This document shows positions 15,001 through 26,711 of a stretch of DNA of 45,499 bases, one piece after another. A program made the position numbers and the translations under genes. The DNA is taken from contig CAJNOQ010000599.1 of assembly GCA_905250885.1 (NCBI GenBank), positions 1 to 45,499 of the forward strand. Direction: 5' to 3'. Source of the stretch: Didymodactylos carnosus (taxonomy: Eukaryota; Rotifera; Eurotatoria; Philodinida; Philodinidae). Each line of letters begins with the position of its first letter. Positions within the stretch are counted from its first letter, which is position 1. Under the pieces are notes generated by a model. It was given only the letters and a program-made list of their open reading frames with translations. It had not been told where the DNA came from and searched no databases.

Positions 15001-16723
15001 CATTATCAGGTATCAGAGTACTTGAACTTTTTTGGATCTAACTTATGACATATAAAAATAATCAAACAGTTATTAACTTACGAAATAATGTTTTCAACTC
15101 GCACCTCGTTCAAAATTAGTTTTACTTTATGTTATTGATGAAAGGTGTCGTTGATTTGTTTTTTTCTTAATCTTTCATTATGTTCTAGTCATCTTCGTTT
15201 TTTTTTTATTGTCGTCTATATAGTTGTTACCTATATGCCATTAGTGTAGAAAATAGAATTTTATTCTTAATTTTATACACGATATCAGATCTTCAGCAAA
15301 TTTGGTCACAGCTTAACCGATTGTTGGCATTAAAAGAGAGAAAGAAAATTGGCAACCGAAAATGAAAGGATTAGCGGTTGCTTGTTATTCTTGTATATGT
15401 TCGTTCATTCATTCTGTGAGAAATACAACGAGACACACCTAGACTACATATATATATATATATTAAACTGATACCATTTGATGACATAGGACTACGATTA
15501 ATAGACGAGGACATGTGATAGTATTAGGAACTGATGACAAGATCAACTATTCTATAAAAGTTGTCTTTGTCTGGGATTAAAAATTCATCAACTTTTTTTT
15601 ATCGCTGTTAACAGGCATAGTAGCATACTAGCGTATATGCACTAATTATTGTATCGTACACTAAAACTAGATGAAAGAAAACTTGCTGACGAATTCAGTC
15701 TTCAAGAGTCTACTATTTTTAAAAAGTAATATTTTTGAAAAATGATTCCCTCTTAGAGTATTATGATGTTAAAAATAAGGTTGAAGAATCTAATGTTGTA
15801 CGACACTATTTCTATCTTAGACAATATAATTCTTACCTCTTTGAATTACAACAAAGATGCTGAAAATGCTGTAAAATCAAGAGTCTTAGAGCTAAAAATT
15901 TATGAGTCGGATAGGAGATAACATTTCTCAAAAATGAATTCCACTTTGGTAACATGTCATAAACCTGTGGTAAAAATTTCAGCTCAATCGGATAATATTG
16001 CAATGAAATCGCAGAGACAACAATAAAGGATTCTAATTTGCATCGAAATTTTCAGTAAATCAAGAATTTTTAGACTTCAAACTGTTAGTTTAGCTGATGG
16101 TCCTCGCGTCTGATGACGCATATCTAGTGAAAATATGAACTCTCTAACTCATCGAACTTGTTGTATTCCTGCTGTGAAAGATGAAGTGTAGCTTTAAAAT
16201 TTAATTAAAAGATACTGTTGTATATGGAGATTTATGGCAATGTAAACATCAACTAAATTGTTTCCCTATTATTATCTTTCTGTACTGATATCAATTATTA
16301 AATTTGATGAACTGTTATTCAAGTGTTCATTTCAGATATAGAGTATATTTGATCACTTTTTTTTTTATAAATAAAGTTCACTGATATATTGGGCTTATAA
16401 AAGTAAACTGATTACATTTCTCAAAAAACATTTTTCAGTATATTTCTCTCTCTCTCTTTTATCCTACATCTAAAATATGTAGTCAATTTTTTTCTCTCAA
16501 ACAAATGGCTAATCATTCACATAACAAAAATACTGATATAAATAATTCGCGGAAAATTTCTATTTCCGTTCATTAATTATTCTCTCTCTTTACAGTTTTA
16601 TGTAGTAAACAGTTAATCTTAGCAAACAACCTATTTTCATCCTGTGTGTGTCTATATATATAGAGAGAGAGAAGCAAAACCGATGCATATTTACCTGATG
16701 TCGTCTTGGAATTCATCTGACAT
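1..16723 (-). CDS. Large multi-C2H2 zinc-finger protein, probable transcriptional repressor (3' end outside window)
   Basis: Coding exons in transcript order: 16695-16723, 13278-13364, 11874-12071, 11511-11787, 6403-6611, 5255-6084, 4489-5180, 3759-4296, 2751-3624, 2276-2563, 1377-2211, 439-499, 308-355, 140-246 and 1-77 (continuing off the window). Every junction keeps phase, giving at least 1,716 codons. The start is MSDEFQDD, behind a 22-nt 5' UTR and an acceptor. Twelve C2H2 fingers lie near residues 53-74, 82-102, 284-305, 735-756, 793-813, 821-842, 1210-1230, 1239-1260, 1332-1352, 1360-1382, 1528-1548 and 1667-1688. The linkers are Ser/Gln/His-rich and low in complexity, with Ala7-Gln6 and Ala8 runs and acidic patches. 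PLDLT at 520-524 matches the CtBP corepressor motif; VKTE beside it and IKIE later match SUMO consensus. A nuclear DNA-binding repressor is inferred; I do not recognise the ortholog. One intron is GC-AG. Confidence 0.92.
7090..7325. mobile_element. MITE-like foldback element with ~72-bp inverted arms
   Basis: The left arm, starting TCCTTTACCTACCAAAG, matches the reverse complement of the right arm, which ends TTGGTAGGTAAAGGGTTAG. Similarity runs over about 72 nt per arm (7090-7163 and 7252-7325) with a few mismatches. TTAGT occurs on both outer sides and may be a target-site duplication. There is no coding capacity. It looks like a small non-autonomous DNA transposon in an intron. Confidence 0.7.
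7371..7655. mobile_element. Second foldback element with ~125-bp imperfect inverted arms
   Basis: The left end AAAAATAAAGTTCATTTAGA is the inverse of the right end TCTAGATGAACTTTATTTTT. Similarity continues inward through a shared block containing CACACTC, then GACCCAGTAG against AACCCAGTAG, out to about 125 nt per arm. Identity is lower than in the neighbouring element, suggesting an older insertion. It lies 45 bp from the first foldback, so this intron region accumulates such elements. Confidence 0.65.
12072..13277 (-). other. 1.2-kb zinc-finger intron with GC donor
   Basis: The upstream exon ends AGC AG and is followed on the minus strand by gcatgt. The next exon begins after TTTAG with A CGT AAA CAG. 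Only the GC donor gives phase 2 and keeps the frame; the nearby GT (gttctt) gives phase 0 and an immediate TAA. No further feature is seen inside. Confidence 0.65.
13365..16694 (-). other. 3.3-kb first coding intron of the zinc-finger gene
   Basis: AT-rich sequence with a TA-repeat near 15450 and CT-runs near 16445. Two short plus-strand open stretches (13714-13944 and 13823-14068) overlap in different frames, are of low complexity and are rejected as genes. I see no RNA gene or repeat pair here. Confidence 0.6.
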
Positions 16724-16745
16724 TTTGTTAACAAATTCGAATTGT
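16724..16745 (-). other. 5' UTR part of the zinc-finger start exon
   Basis: On the minus strand a TTTTAG acceptor precedes 22 nt of leader and then the ATG. The transcript therefore has at least one further non-coding 5' exon upstream, at higher coordinates. Confidence 0.6.
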
Positions 16746-19232
16746 CTAAAAGTATAATATAAACAAAAATTTGTCATGAACGAGAAAAATAAATAATAAA
16801 AAAGAGAACATCACACACATACATACAACAAAAGGACGAGAATAGCAGAGATCAAGAATAGAGAGATGTACATAAATAAATATGCACGCACGTATCAAAA
16901 CACGCAATAATGTTGGAATAAATCCATCTAACGGAAATCAAACATAATCGATAAACATATAAGAAAAGAATGACGATCACTATACAATCGTAACATAAAC
17001 GCCCAAAGATTATTGAGAATGCAGAAGAATAAAGTTTAGACACGTCTGGAATTAGTCAATACGGTCAAGAAGTTTTAAGTTAAAGAAAAAACAAAATTGA
17101 AATCATCCTCAAATCTTCTCAGTACTTTTGACAATCCCTTAAACTTGATTAAACCGATTAATTTAAGGATTGATTACAGGTCTTTTAATAGTGCATAGAT
17201 TAGTAAAAACGTGCACCACTGTTACATCGATAAACGCAATTGATTAAATAAAATTTTTATAGAAAATCAGATGTATATTTCTAATTTCCTTTAACATATT
17301 CAGATTCTTGCTACCGTTAATGAGGTACCTACAAAACTAGAACCTTTATAGTGTAGAACAGTAGATTTCTCAGTGATGGTAACAAGAATCTAAAAGAGAA
17401 GAAGTGATTCAGAAGCAGTCATTTGCATCTGAATTCTTCTATAATTTTCATAAGCATTAGAAGAGTACGCAAGACAAGACCGAGACGAGAAGAAAATCAT
17501 TTTTTCATCAGTCAATATCATATACTAGTTTGTGGCATCTACGCATTCAATCAAGAATTAAATGGTTCTGGTATTTTTATTCCAGTTATTTGTAGTAGTC
17601 TAGTCTCTTTATGATTTATAAATGGTTCGGTGACACATGACATCTATTTCCAATTTAAAGCTAGTGCGGACTTATTAATTTGAAATTCAATTCTGTCAAT
17701 GTATTAGTTTCAGTGGTGAACATTTCTTTTTACCTAATTGCAACTTGACACAAGAACGTCAATGTTGACAAATTTTCGTTTTAACTTTATTTTTTATTTT
17801 TGATCATATCTATTTTATTTAAAATAGAATAATAGACGATTTTCATTTGATTTTCAACTATCACCTACTGTTTTTATTATAGATCATCTTCAGAGATAAT
17901 AATTTCAACTTTTTATTGCCTAAAGCCATCTATTATGAAGCAGATAAATACATGCTGTTATGATAAACATTCTTTAAAAAAAAAATGGTAAAAAAATTCC
18001 TTATTATTTAATTCCAATTTGTTTTCTCTGAGGCCAATCAAATATGGAATCACAGAATAAGAAAAAAGCCACCAATAAATGTTGCATGCGAAATGGCACC
18101 AAATAAAACAGAAGAAAAAGAAATATAAAAGAAGTGGCCAATTATATTTAATACAAAAAGAAAAGAAAGTTTTATGTTATTGAACTGGCATACCTTTTAT
18201 ATAATTACTGATAATAGAAGATAAACTAATTAACAGTAAGATTTTTATAAACAGTAGAATCGGGATTTGATGACACTTCTATGACAAAATGTTAAATGAA
18301 AACGAAAGCTGAATATTTGTAATAGTATACACGGAATATGTAAGAAGAAGAAGAAAAAAGAAAAATGCGCTATAGAATGAGGATAATATTATAAAGAGTA
18401 TGGCAGTCGTGCAAAGGAGTGAAAGCGTATTTATGCCTCTATTTCTGCTGTCACAATCTTATAGTACCGATACGCAACACTGACTTTTCATTTCTTTTTC
18501 AAAAAAATGCCTTTCGTCATCATCATGCATTTATCCTTTATTGTTACCGTCCAAAATATTTATTGCACATGATGGCAGCTTTATGAAAAAAAAAAGAGAA
18601 GTAACAGACAAGAAAAAGTAGAAAAAAAAATATATATATATATCTTTTACTTAATACGAAAAGCGGATTATATCTAGATTTTTTTTGTATAGAAAAATAA
18701 TTTTCCTAATACATATCTACGCTGTTTGGAAAATAATTAATATGATATTCATAGAATCTATTTTTCCACTGTTTTTATTAAACGTAATCTAGCAAAAAAA
18801 CAAGGTAACTAGTCCGTAGAAGTAAGAATCTAGACTAATGTCACAATTAAAAAGGGATAGTCAACATTTATTTAGAAAAAATTTCTGAAACAATGATAAG
18901 AAAAAAAAAATTTTTCTTTAGTTCTTTAGCTTAAAATCACCGAAACGGTTTACTCGAATAATCAATCAATCAACTACACTTATTTGACAGTAACTATTAC
19001 ACAAAAAATAAAGATATTTCCAACGAAATAAGTTCTCCGAATCTTTTTTTAACGAATTATCACATTTCTAATTTTATGAACAAAACTTCTTTTTTTTTTA
19101 TGTATAACATTGAATAAAAACAATTTCATTTTCACAAAATCCCTATATTAACCATATATGAGTCAATCATCAATATAGATATTATTATAAGACAAAAGAA
19201 AAAGCACATTTATTTCTATATATAATACTCAC

Positions 19233-19262
19233 CTGTCTAGGTAGCTAAACGTTTTAAGTTCA
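19233..19262 (-). other. Candidate non-coding 5' exon end of the zinc-finger gene
   Basis: On the minus strand, GACAG followed by gtgagtatt is a near-perfect splice donor. It lies about 2.5 kb upstream of the unpaired 5' UTR acceptor at 16746. No coding potential is visible. It is offered as the upstream exon only because the acceptor needs a partner; RNA data would decide. The exon's 5' boundary is not defined here. Confidence 0.25.
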
Positions 19263-22200
19263 AAGATATTCATTGTTGTTAAAAAATGTTTTCTATTTTT
19301 ATAGAATGATGATCATTAACAAAAGCAGAGCAAAGATATGTCTTCTATCTTTTTTTCTTTCAAATATATTCTCTCATGGTTATTGTCACAAATCAGACTC
19401 TTCTCCAATAGAAGAGAAAAAGAAAAAGAATTCTACAATATGATGAGAGAATCTGTCATATTGAAGAAATGTAAAGAACGACGAAAAAAAGGGACCATTT
19501 GTTGAACACCAAAATGAAGAAGATACATGTCATCTTTTTCTGCATAATACACACATACACACACCGTTAAATACAGTATAGTGTATATCTCGTAGTACTA
19601 CATTTCTTTTTTCGAAATATATGATATGAATATGATATGAAAAAGATGCCTCTATTTAAAATTTAAAGTGCGATCATTCATACATGAAATTTATTTTAAC
19701 CAGATATAGTATTAAAATGATCATTTTTAACAAGTCCAGACAGATGAACACCGTTATCACGTATATTATCATCGAAAAAAATTCTCCTAAATTCAACCAA
19801 TTTTCTGTAAAATGGAAGAGTTGATTAGACAAAAGATGAGTGAGAAAAATGAAAAGATGTGCAATAATAATAACTTTACTATTGTGTGAGTTTATCTTGT
19901 TTCTTTATCTTTCATGGTTGAATGATTTTGTCGGAGCCATTTTTCTGTTATTGTGTAAGAAACAATCAGAATAAAACATCAAAATGTATTGTGTTTTTAT
20001 ATAGAGAATAAAGTGACTAATGGCAAAATAAGAATCGTAGACTAGAACACAAAAGGTCACTATTGTAGTAAAAACAACTATTCTATTCTCATTTTCATAT
20101 TTGACACGAACTTCGGCAAATAGAGAGAGAAAAAGAGAGAAAAAAAAAAAAGAGTTCAAACATGAACATCACTGTTCAATTATGTGAATAATTTTTTAGA
20201 AGATAGCATATTTGAAATGTCATTTGATGACACCCATTTATTATTTTAGAGATAAAGATAGAAGAGAGAGAGAGAGAAATGATAAATGAATGAAAAAATA
20301 AAAAATTCTATTGGACTGATGTTCTCTTGCTGTAATTACATGGAAAATAAATATCTTAAAAAATGCATCGATAGTCATCACTTTTTTTCGTTTTGACCGC
20401 AATATTGAATGAAATATCGCGTCTAAAAATTAGTGCTATAAAAGAATATTGATTTTTAGTGTTAAAATTGCTCCAGGCTATGCACATTAAACATATCTTT
20501 TTGAATAGATGACATTCCCTATTCTCTATATTATTGTTTACTAATGAGCATAGAGATAAGACAGTTAAATGACAAGTCATAGGAGAAAAAATAACATCAC
20601 ACTATCATTGGCTGCCAATGAACAAGTTTTATTACTTTAATGACATAGAACGTGTTTTCACCATTGTCAAAAAAAAAAAAAAAATATTTCAAAAAATATT
20701 TCATTTGACTCTCATGCACACTCCAACACCTCATGATGCCTGGTTTTCCCATATACTAAGATTTTTATAAAATCTAGCAAACTTAGAATGTTTAGAAGTG
20801 CAATTAGAAAGATAGAAATCGAGCAAGATGATCAGACATTCTTGAAATGTATTTAGACAAACTCAAAAATAATGTTTATAATTTATCGTCATTAGAAAAC
20901 ATAAAAGATTGTTTGTTACACAAAATATATATGAATAAGAGTGAAATTACTTCTTTTGTTTAAAAAGGTCAAAGCAACTTCTGATCATCTTTATCAAATA
21001 TCAATTCCATTAGGTAAACCATTGTTAACAAGTGGCCTAAAATAACTGATCAATTTTAAAAGTTAACGTTCTTGCATCATAGGGGTGTTGTAAAGCTTTA
21101 TTTTATGAAGAAAATAAATGCAGAATTTAATTCTCTACAAAACAACTTTCTAAGAGAATATATTCGAATATTTCATTTTAATATATTACGCTTTTATTGC
21201 GCGATATGATCTTTAAATAGACTCGTAGATGAGAGAGTTTTCAAAACTGAGGCACTCTGATACTTTCAATGTTAAGCCAACTAATTTTTAAATCAGAAAT
21301 ATTATTTTGTAGAAAATTAATGTCTGCATTTTTTTGTTTGTTTGTTTATAGAATGAAAACTTTAAAACACGACTTTGGTAATGAATTATTTTTATATCAC
21401 CAGTTAATATCATTATAATTACATAATATAACACTATTACTTAGTGGTTCTCTTATACACTCAAAACTTCAAAGTTTTTAATCTCTGTAGTGAATAAAAA
21501 TTTTCTACTAAATTTGACTTTGTTTTTTTTTCTTATTAAAAGTAAATCTACCATCGTAGAATCGTCAAAGTGACACTGTTTATTCTGGAACAAAAAAAGT
21601 ATACAGGTAAGGATAAAATAACGGTTGAGTGGCAGTCCAGCTATAAAAATTAATATTAGTTTTAATTGCACCTTTCGTGCAAAAGAAAAGGAAAACACGT
21701 TTAGCCTTGACACATTCATTACTATGTATCAATTGCTAACAAATATGGTGCTCTATTATATAAGGATATGGTTGGTTATGGCTAAGTATCTATCACTTAA
21801 AGACTCCCTACCAATCTATGAGTCACGATAAAAAGACATAAAATCAAGATGACAGCGTGCTTACTTACTTTTAATAATGAAGGCACATAATTCTAGAAGT
21901 CATTAGCAGAAAAATAGAATAAATAAACATAATTTATTTTAACAATACACTGTTAAATAATATCCTTCTACTAGAATGACGAGATGACATTTGTTTAATC
22001 AAAAGTATGAACAAAATCATCCTGCTTACCTCAAAATTATAAATTTGAATTACTATTGCTGATGAGAATAAACTATATTGTTAGCTGTTACACAACATTC
22101 TTTCAATTTTTCTTGTTTTCTTCGGAGGACAAATGAAGAACAAGAGAGGACAAAAAGAACTGTTCATACGGAATTTTATTGTCTTTTTCTTTTTTCCCTT

Positions 22201-23860
22201 GTTATTCTCGTCATGTTCTTCTTCTACTACTAATAGTCTCCTACATCTTTATCGTGTCAACAATTAGTATGTGTGTACAGGTATACTCTGCAACTTTCTT
22301 CTAAAAGCTTCATTTTTATCATGGCAGACACGTTCCTGTGGCAAAACAAAAAAACGGTGGAAAAAGAGAAGAGCAAAAAAAAAAAAGGATACAAAAAGGA
22401 TACAAAAACGATGCGACGAAGATGAGATGACTGTAGATACAACACAAAACATACACACACACACATACACGAAAAGGTCAGAGATTATTTTGAGAAGCCC
22501 CATAATTTAAAAAAGGATTATTCGCATAATAAACAGTTGTTAGTATAGGAGTTATTCTGGGACGAATGAATTTCAACGAAAAGACAAGACAGTTTTAGAG
22601 TTAAACTGTCGTTATTAGTTTTTAAGAGAAGATTGAAGTTTGCATAAGTCGTCTACATAACATCAGAAAGATTTACAACTGTTTCCATATGATTACTTTC
22701 AGTCAGCTGTACATATCTTTGCTTAGTATTTAGATAAAAAAGAAAGTAATTTTTCCTTTTATGCAGAATTTTCTGCTTCCAATACTTGTTCAATTCATAT
22801 TCTTTATGTGCAAATGTTGTTTCTATATGTCATTCTTCTTATATATTTTTTTTTCACGTTTTATTCTAATAGATATTCTGCGTTCAATTCTTTTTTTTTT
22901 TTATTTACTCTCAGATTTACGAGATTTAATCATTTCACAGAGTCTGCAGTATGGTTTTTATCCTCGAAGCAAAATAAAAAAAAAGAAAACGAATCTGCAC
23001 TACACAGTAGCTAAAGTATGTCAGTAAACAAGGCCTACATTGAGACAGAAAGAGAGAGGAAGAAATGAAACTACTACAAATGTCAAATTGTGAGATCAGC
23101 ATATACTAACGAAATTTACATCTACCAGAAGAAGCAACATAAGAATAACAAAGAAAAATAAAAAAAAAAAAAAAGAACTGACGGAAGAAAAAAGATCAAT
23201 CATGATGATGTACAAACTACGAACAAAAAGAAACAACACCTACTCTATAGAGAAGTTTAAATTCAAAATTTTATATTGATACTTCTTGTTAGTTTAATAT
23301 AATCAATATCAATGTGAAAATGAAATTATAATAATTACTAAAACTTCAAAAATAATGACAGAAGTCTAAAAATACGAATAGGAAAACTGAAAATTTAATT
23401 TCTAATTTGATATGATAAAAAAAAATTTTATAGTCCAAGATTTTCGTGAATCCTTACTCGCTTCCAAAATAATTAGATAACTACTGATAATAAAAAGAAA
23501 TGTTGGAACAATAACAATAGCAAATAAAACAAAAACGGAACACTCATTTTTTCCTTTTCTCTTTTCTTTCTTTTCTTCAAACTGATAAAGTTTAAGTGGT
23601 ACCCTCTATAAATTTTATTCCAATCGTAGAAAGGCAAACGTAATAGCGAATAAAAAAAACGGCAGTTATTCCACTTTAAGGGAATAATAAAAAAATTAAA
23701 AAACAAATGATTTTAACTAATACTATGTAAATTTTGATAATAGATACCATTATCAATAGTCTATGAAACTCTTAAAGAAATATCATATCTTTATTTAACG
23801 TTAGTTTTTGGAATATGAAATGATTATAATTTCTTTTTCATATGAAAAAAGTTCCAGTGT

Positions 23861-23888
23861 TGACTCATAGAAGATAAGCGCTTATCTT
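23861..23888. promoter_or_regulatory. Candidate enhancer motif: AP-1 site next to GATA palindrome
   Basis: TGACTCA at 23861-23867, the AP-1 consensus, is followed by the perfect 18-bp palindrome AAGATAAGCGCTTATCTT at 23871-23888. The palindrome contains two inverted GATAA sites. The motifs are directly visible; binding or function is inferred only from motif consensus and the gene-poor upstream position. Confidence 0.3.
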
Positions 23889-24815
23889 TTTTCTACAAGA
23901 AGCCCATAGTAGTTGTAAGTGTTCGCGCCTCGGCTGAAAATAATGCAAAAAAGAAACTAGTGAAATAAAAATAAAACAAAAAATACTTAATAAATAGACT
24001 ATATGCCATTTCAGTAAAATAAACATGATATACTTATCAAATCTACTTGAATAATGGGAGAATAATTAAGAAAGAATACAGTTTATCACTTGTCCAGAAG
24101 ACAAGAAACTAAAAAAACAGTTGAAAAAATTTACCAAAAACATTTTTTGTTTTAGTGCAAAAAAAAACACACATCTGATCCATGCATGATTAAAAAATCA
24201 TTTTGATACCTTGTGAACGTTTTATTCATCATTAAAAGTAAAATATTCTATCCTTTTTAAGATTGTGTTCTAGAATTAAATTATTAAAAATGAGATAAAA
24301 TTTTTGAAAAATTTCAAATGTTTGATAAGACCTTTTCGTATATAGTTGAAAACTAATCCCAAAAAATTATCTTGTATGAAAATATAAAGTTGGAAAGATG
24401 AACATTGTTTTATTCGTTGATAAAATCTCAAAACTAATAATAATTCTTGTTAGTTTAAATAAATCATAATAGTTTTTTCACCAAAATCGGATCAGTATCA
24501 GAAAATTTTTCAAGCGTTCTATTCATTATAATTTATGCAATTTTTATGTGAAAAAATCTTTAACCATAGTTTGCAGTAAAAGTTGTTTGACTCTATTTTT
24601 CTTCTTTTATCTCTTCTAAACTTTTGAGTATCATTAGTAGTTTATTAATCAAAATAAAAAAACATAGATATTCATTTCACACGAATAAAATATAATTAGT
24701 GATCGATTTTTTTATTTTTGTTTATTGTAAAGACACTATCTATTCAACACATTATTTCATGGAATCAGAGGAAACAAAAAATATCTATGTCCTGTTTCAA
24801 TATGTAAAAAATTGA

Positions 24816-25049
24816 ACGAGTGCCAGCAGTATCAGTGATAGGGGAGATGAATACGATCAGAAAACCTTCGCCATAAGACAGCGTAAAAAAGTTGTTACAA
24901 GGCGCACTAATACTGAAGGATGGCCATTAACGATACAGAACATTAAAAAAAACTCATCTTATTATCTCTGGATGGGATATCTACTCGATCTGATAGTCGA
25001 TTGTTTAGTATCTTTTCTGTTTTTATACATCGTTATCAGAGGCAGATAA
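24816..25049 (+). other. Unassigned 78-codon open stretch, possible gene fragment
   Basis: An open frame between two stops encodes a mixed-composition peptide: an acidic/basic first part (near SDRGDEYDQKTFAIRQRKK) and a hydrophobic last third ending YIVIRGR. It lacks an ATG at its start, and no flanking exon was found. The residue mix looks more protein-like than the surrounding T-rich frames. It may be a decayed gene or transposon piece, or chance. Confidence 0.15.
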
Positions 25050-25389
25050 CAGACGATGCTGTAATAATCCACTTCTGACAATAATATGTCACCAGAAATA
25101 ACACAAGTTCTATTTGTTATCCGACATGTGGATCAGAGTCATACGTTTGTCGTGTAATGAAAGCGAAAACATAAAAAAATTAGAGATGACTATCTGCAAA
25201 CTCCAGATGTATAGTAAGTACCGTCTCGTTCCGTAAAAGAATCGTTCTTAAGTTTATTCTATTAAACGAATTTTGTCCAGTTGTGTAGGATGCTTTAAAA
25301 TGCTAAAGATGATAGAGAATAACCCAGAATACCTCTACCAATAATCAATGAAGGATGAAGATGAAAAATGTCGAAAAAGTGTTAGTTAT

Positions 25390-26360
25390 AATCTAAGGAC
25401 ACGGCTAGGGCTCAGGTTAATGCAGAAAATATTGATTCGATTAAGATTGGATTAGAGAAAAATTATTTTCGGGTTTAATTCGGGTTACGTTCTGTTGCTT
25501 TTTATCTTTCTACGCAATATGTCTTTGAGAAAATGGTTTTTAGCTTCTATATATTGTCGGGTCAACGACGAAAAATACTGGGTCATTTGGGTCAAAATTT
25601 TGGGGAGTTAGTAAAAAATTTCGCTGTTTACTTACATTCGAAAACTTTTTTGATGTATGTAAAGCGTTTGTAAGTACATTGCACGAACTCAAACGCATTA
25701 AAAGCCTTTATTATAATGCGCTAGACTTTTCTAGCAAAAACTAATATCCGCAGACTTCGAAACCTTCTTTTAATACATTCCGAGCATTTGGTAGTCTTAA
25801 TATTGCCTGGTTTTGAGCTAAATACGGCGTTTGAACAAGAATTGTAACCGATTGAAAAAACTGGAATCGGATCGACCGATCAGAAATCTGTCGCCGCCAA
25901 GTCTTGAAGTGTATTGACTTTAAAAGCCGAGCACCTAAAGAGTAAAGATCTCGTGTCGACCAGAGAAAAGGTTTGTCTACAGCTTTTACACATCAAATCA
26001 CATCACTGTGCATTCCACAAGAACCAATAAAAAATGTGAGAAGAACTACTGCCTGATTTTTAACAAAAACAGAACAAGAAACCGTTTTTCTTTTATCTAG
26101 ATTATATTATAAAAACCCCTCAGAGTTATATGTTTTAATAGGAGAGCTGGGTTTTTAATGAGAGGGTGAGAGGTGGGTACAATTATGTAGATACGCATGT
26201 AAGATCTTTTCTGTTTTTCACGTTTTTTTGAACGAAAAAACATCTGAAAGCAAAATTATTTTCAAAAAATGAATCGGAAAAGATCATGAACATCAGCCGA
26301 TCGAAGAATTTAATCGGATCGGTTATCGGTCAATCGGCCGATCCGGTTACATCTCTGATT
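25390..26360. repeat. Repeat-like segment with inverted GATC-rich ends
   Basis: Composition shifts to higher GC, with runs such as TTCGGGTTTAATTCGGGTTAC. Two related blocks, GTAACCGATTG...AATCGGATCG (25844-25882) and the inverse AATCGGATCGG...CGATCCGGTTAC (26312-26350), lie in opposite orientation. No ORF is recognised. The borders are approximate and the class is unknown. Confidence 0.3.
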
Positions 26361-26711
26361 TGAACACATTTTTGTTACTAGATTCTTGACTTAACGCCTC
26401 AAAAATTCTCGAGAAGTATTTCAAATCGACGAGTTTGCCACCATTTTGATTCGTCTAATGCGCTCATATACATTAGCGACTTGTAATTGTCTCCTTTCAA
26501 GTGCTTAAATGCCATATTATTTCACCAATCTTAGTGTATGAGAACTTTTTAATAGATTAAATGGAGCTTCACGGATTCAAAACTTTCTGGGATTCACAAA
26601 TATTAAGTGATGTGTATTTTAGAACTTCAAAAACAAAGCTGTCATGATACGTATTTTACACTGACAAATGATCTGCTATTGGAATAGGGAATACTAAAAT
26701 GAATTCGTTGC

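Larger units (their letters stand above)
16746..26711. other. ~10-kb gene-poor interval upstream of the zinc-finger gene
   Basis: No ORF here has a recognisable domain, and no chain of exons in consistent phase could be built. The sequence is very AT-rich with purine runs (for example 22366-22400 and 23157-23174), TA repeats near 18634 and A-runs near 20670. The longer open stretches, such as 22761-23027 and 19905-20159, are Phe/Ile/Leu-rich translations of T-rich DNA. Its place behind the start of a large transcription factor makes regulatory DNA or 5' UTR introns plausible (inference). Confidence 0.55.

Noticed and set aside
16852..17614. Short ORFs at 16852-17043 and 17423-17614
   Set aside because: No family resemblance, no splice chain, and composition typical of AT-rich non-coding DNA.
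22264..23027. Overlapping hydrophobic ORFs on both strands
   Set aside because: They are Phe/Leu/Ser-rich or Lys/Arg-rich translations of T-rich or A-rich runs. Several frames are open at once, which is typical of low-complexity DNA.
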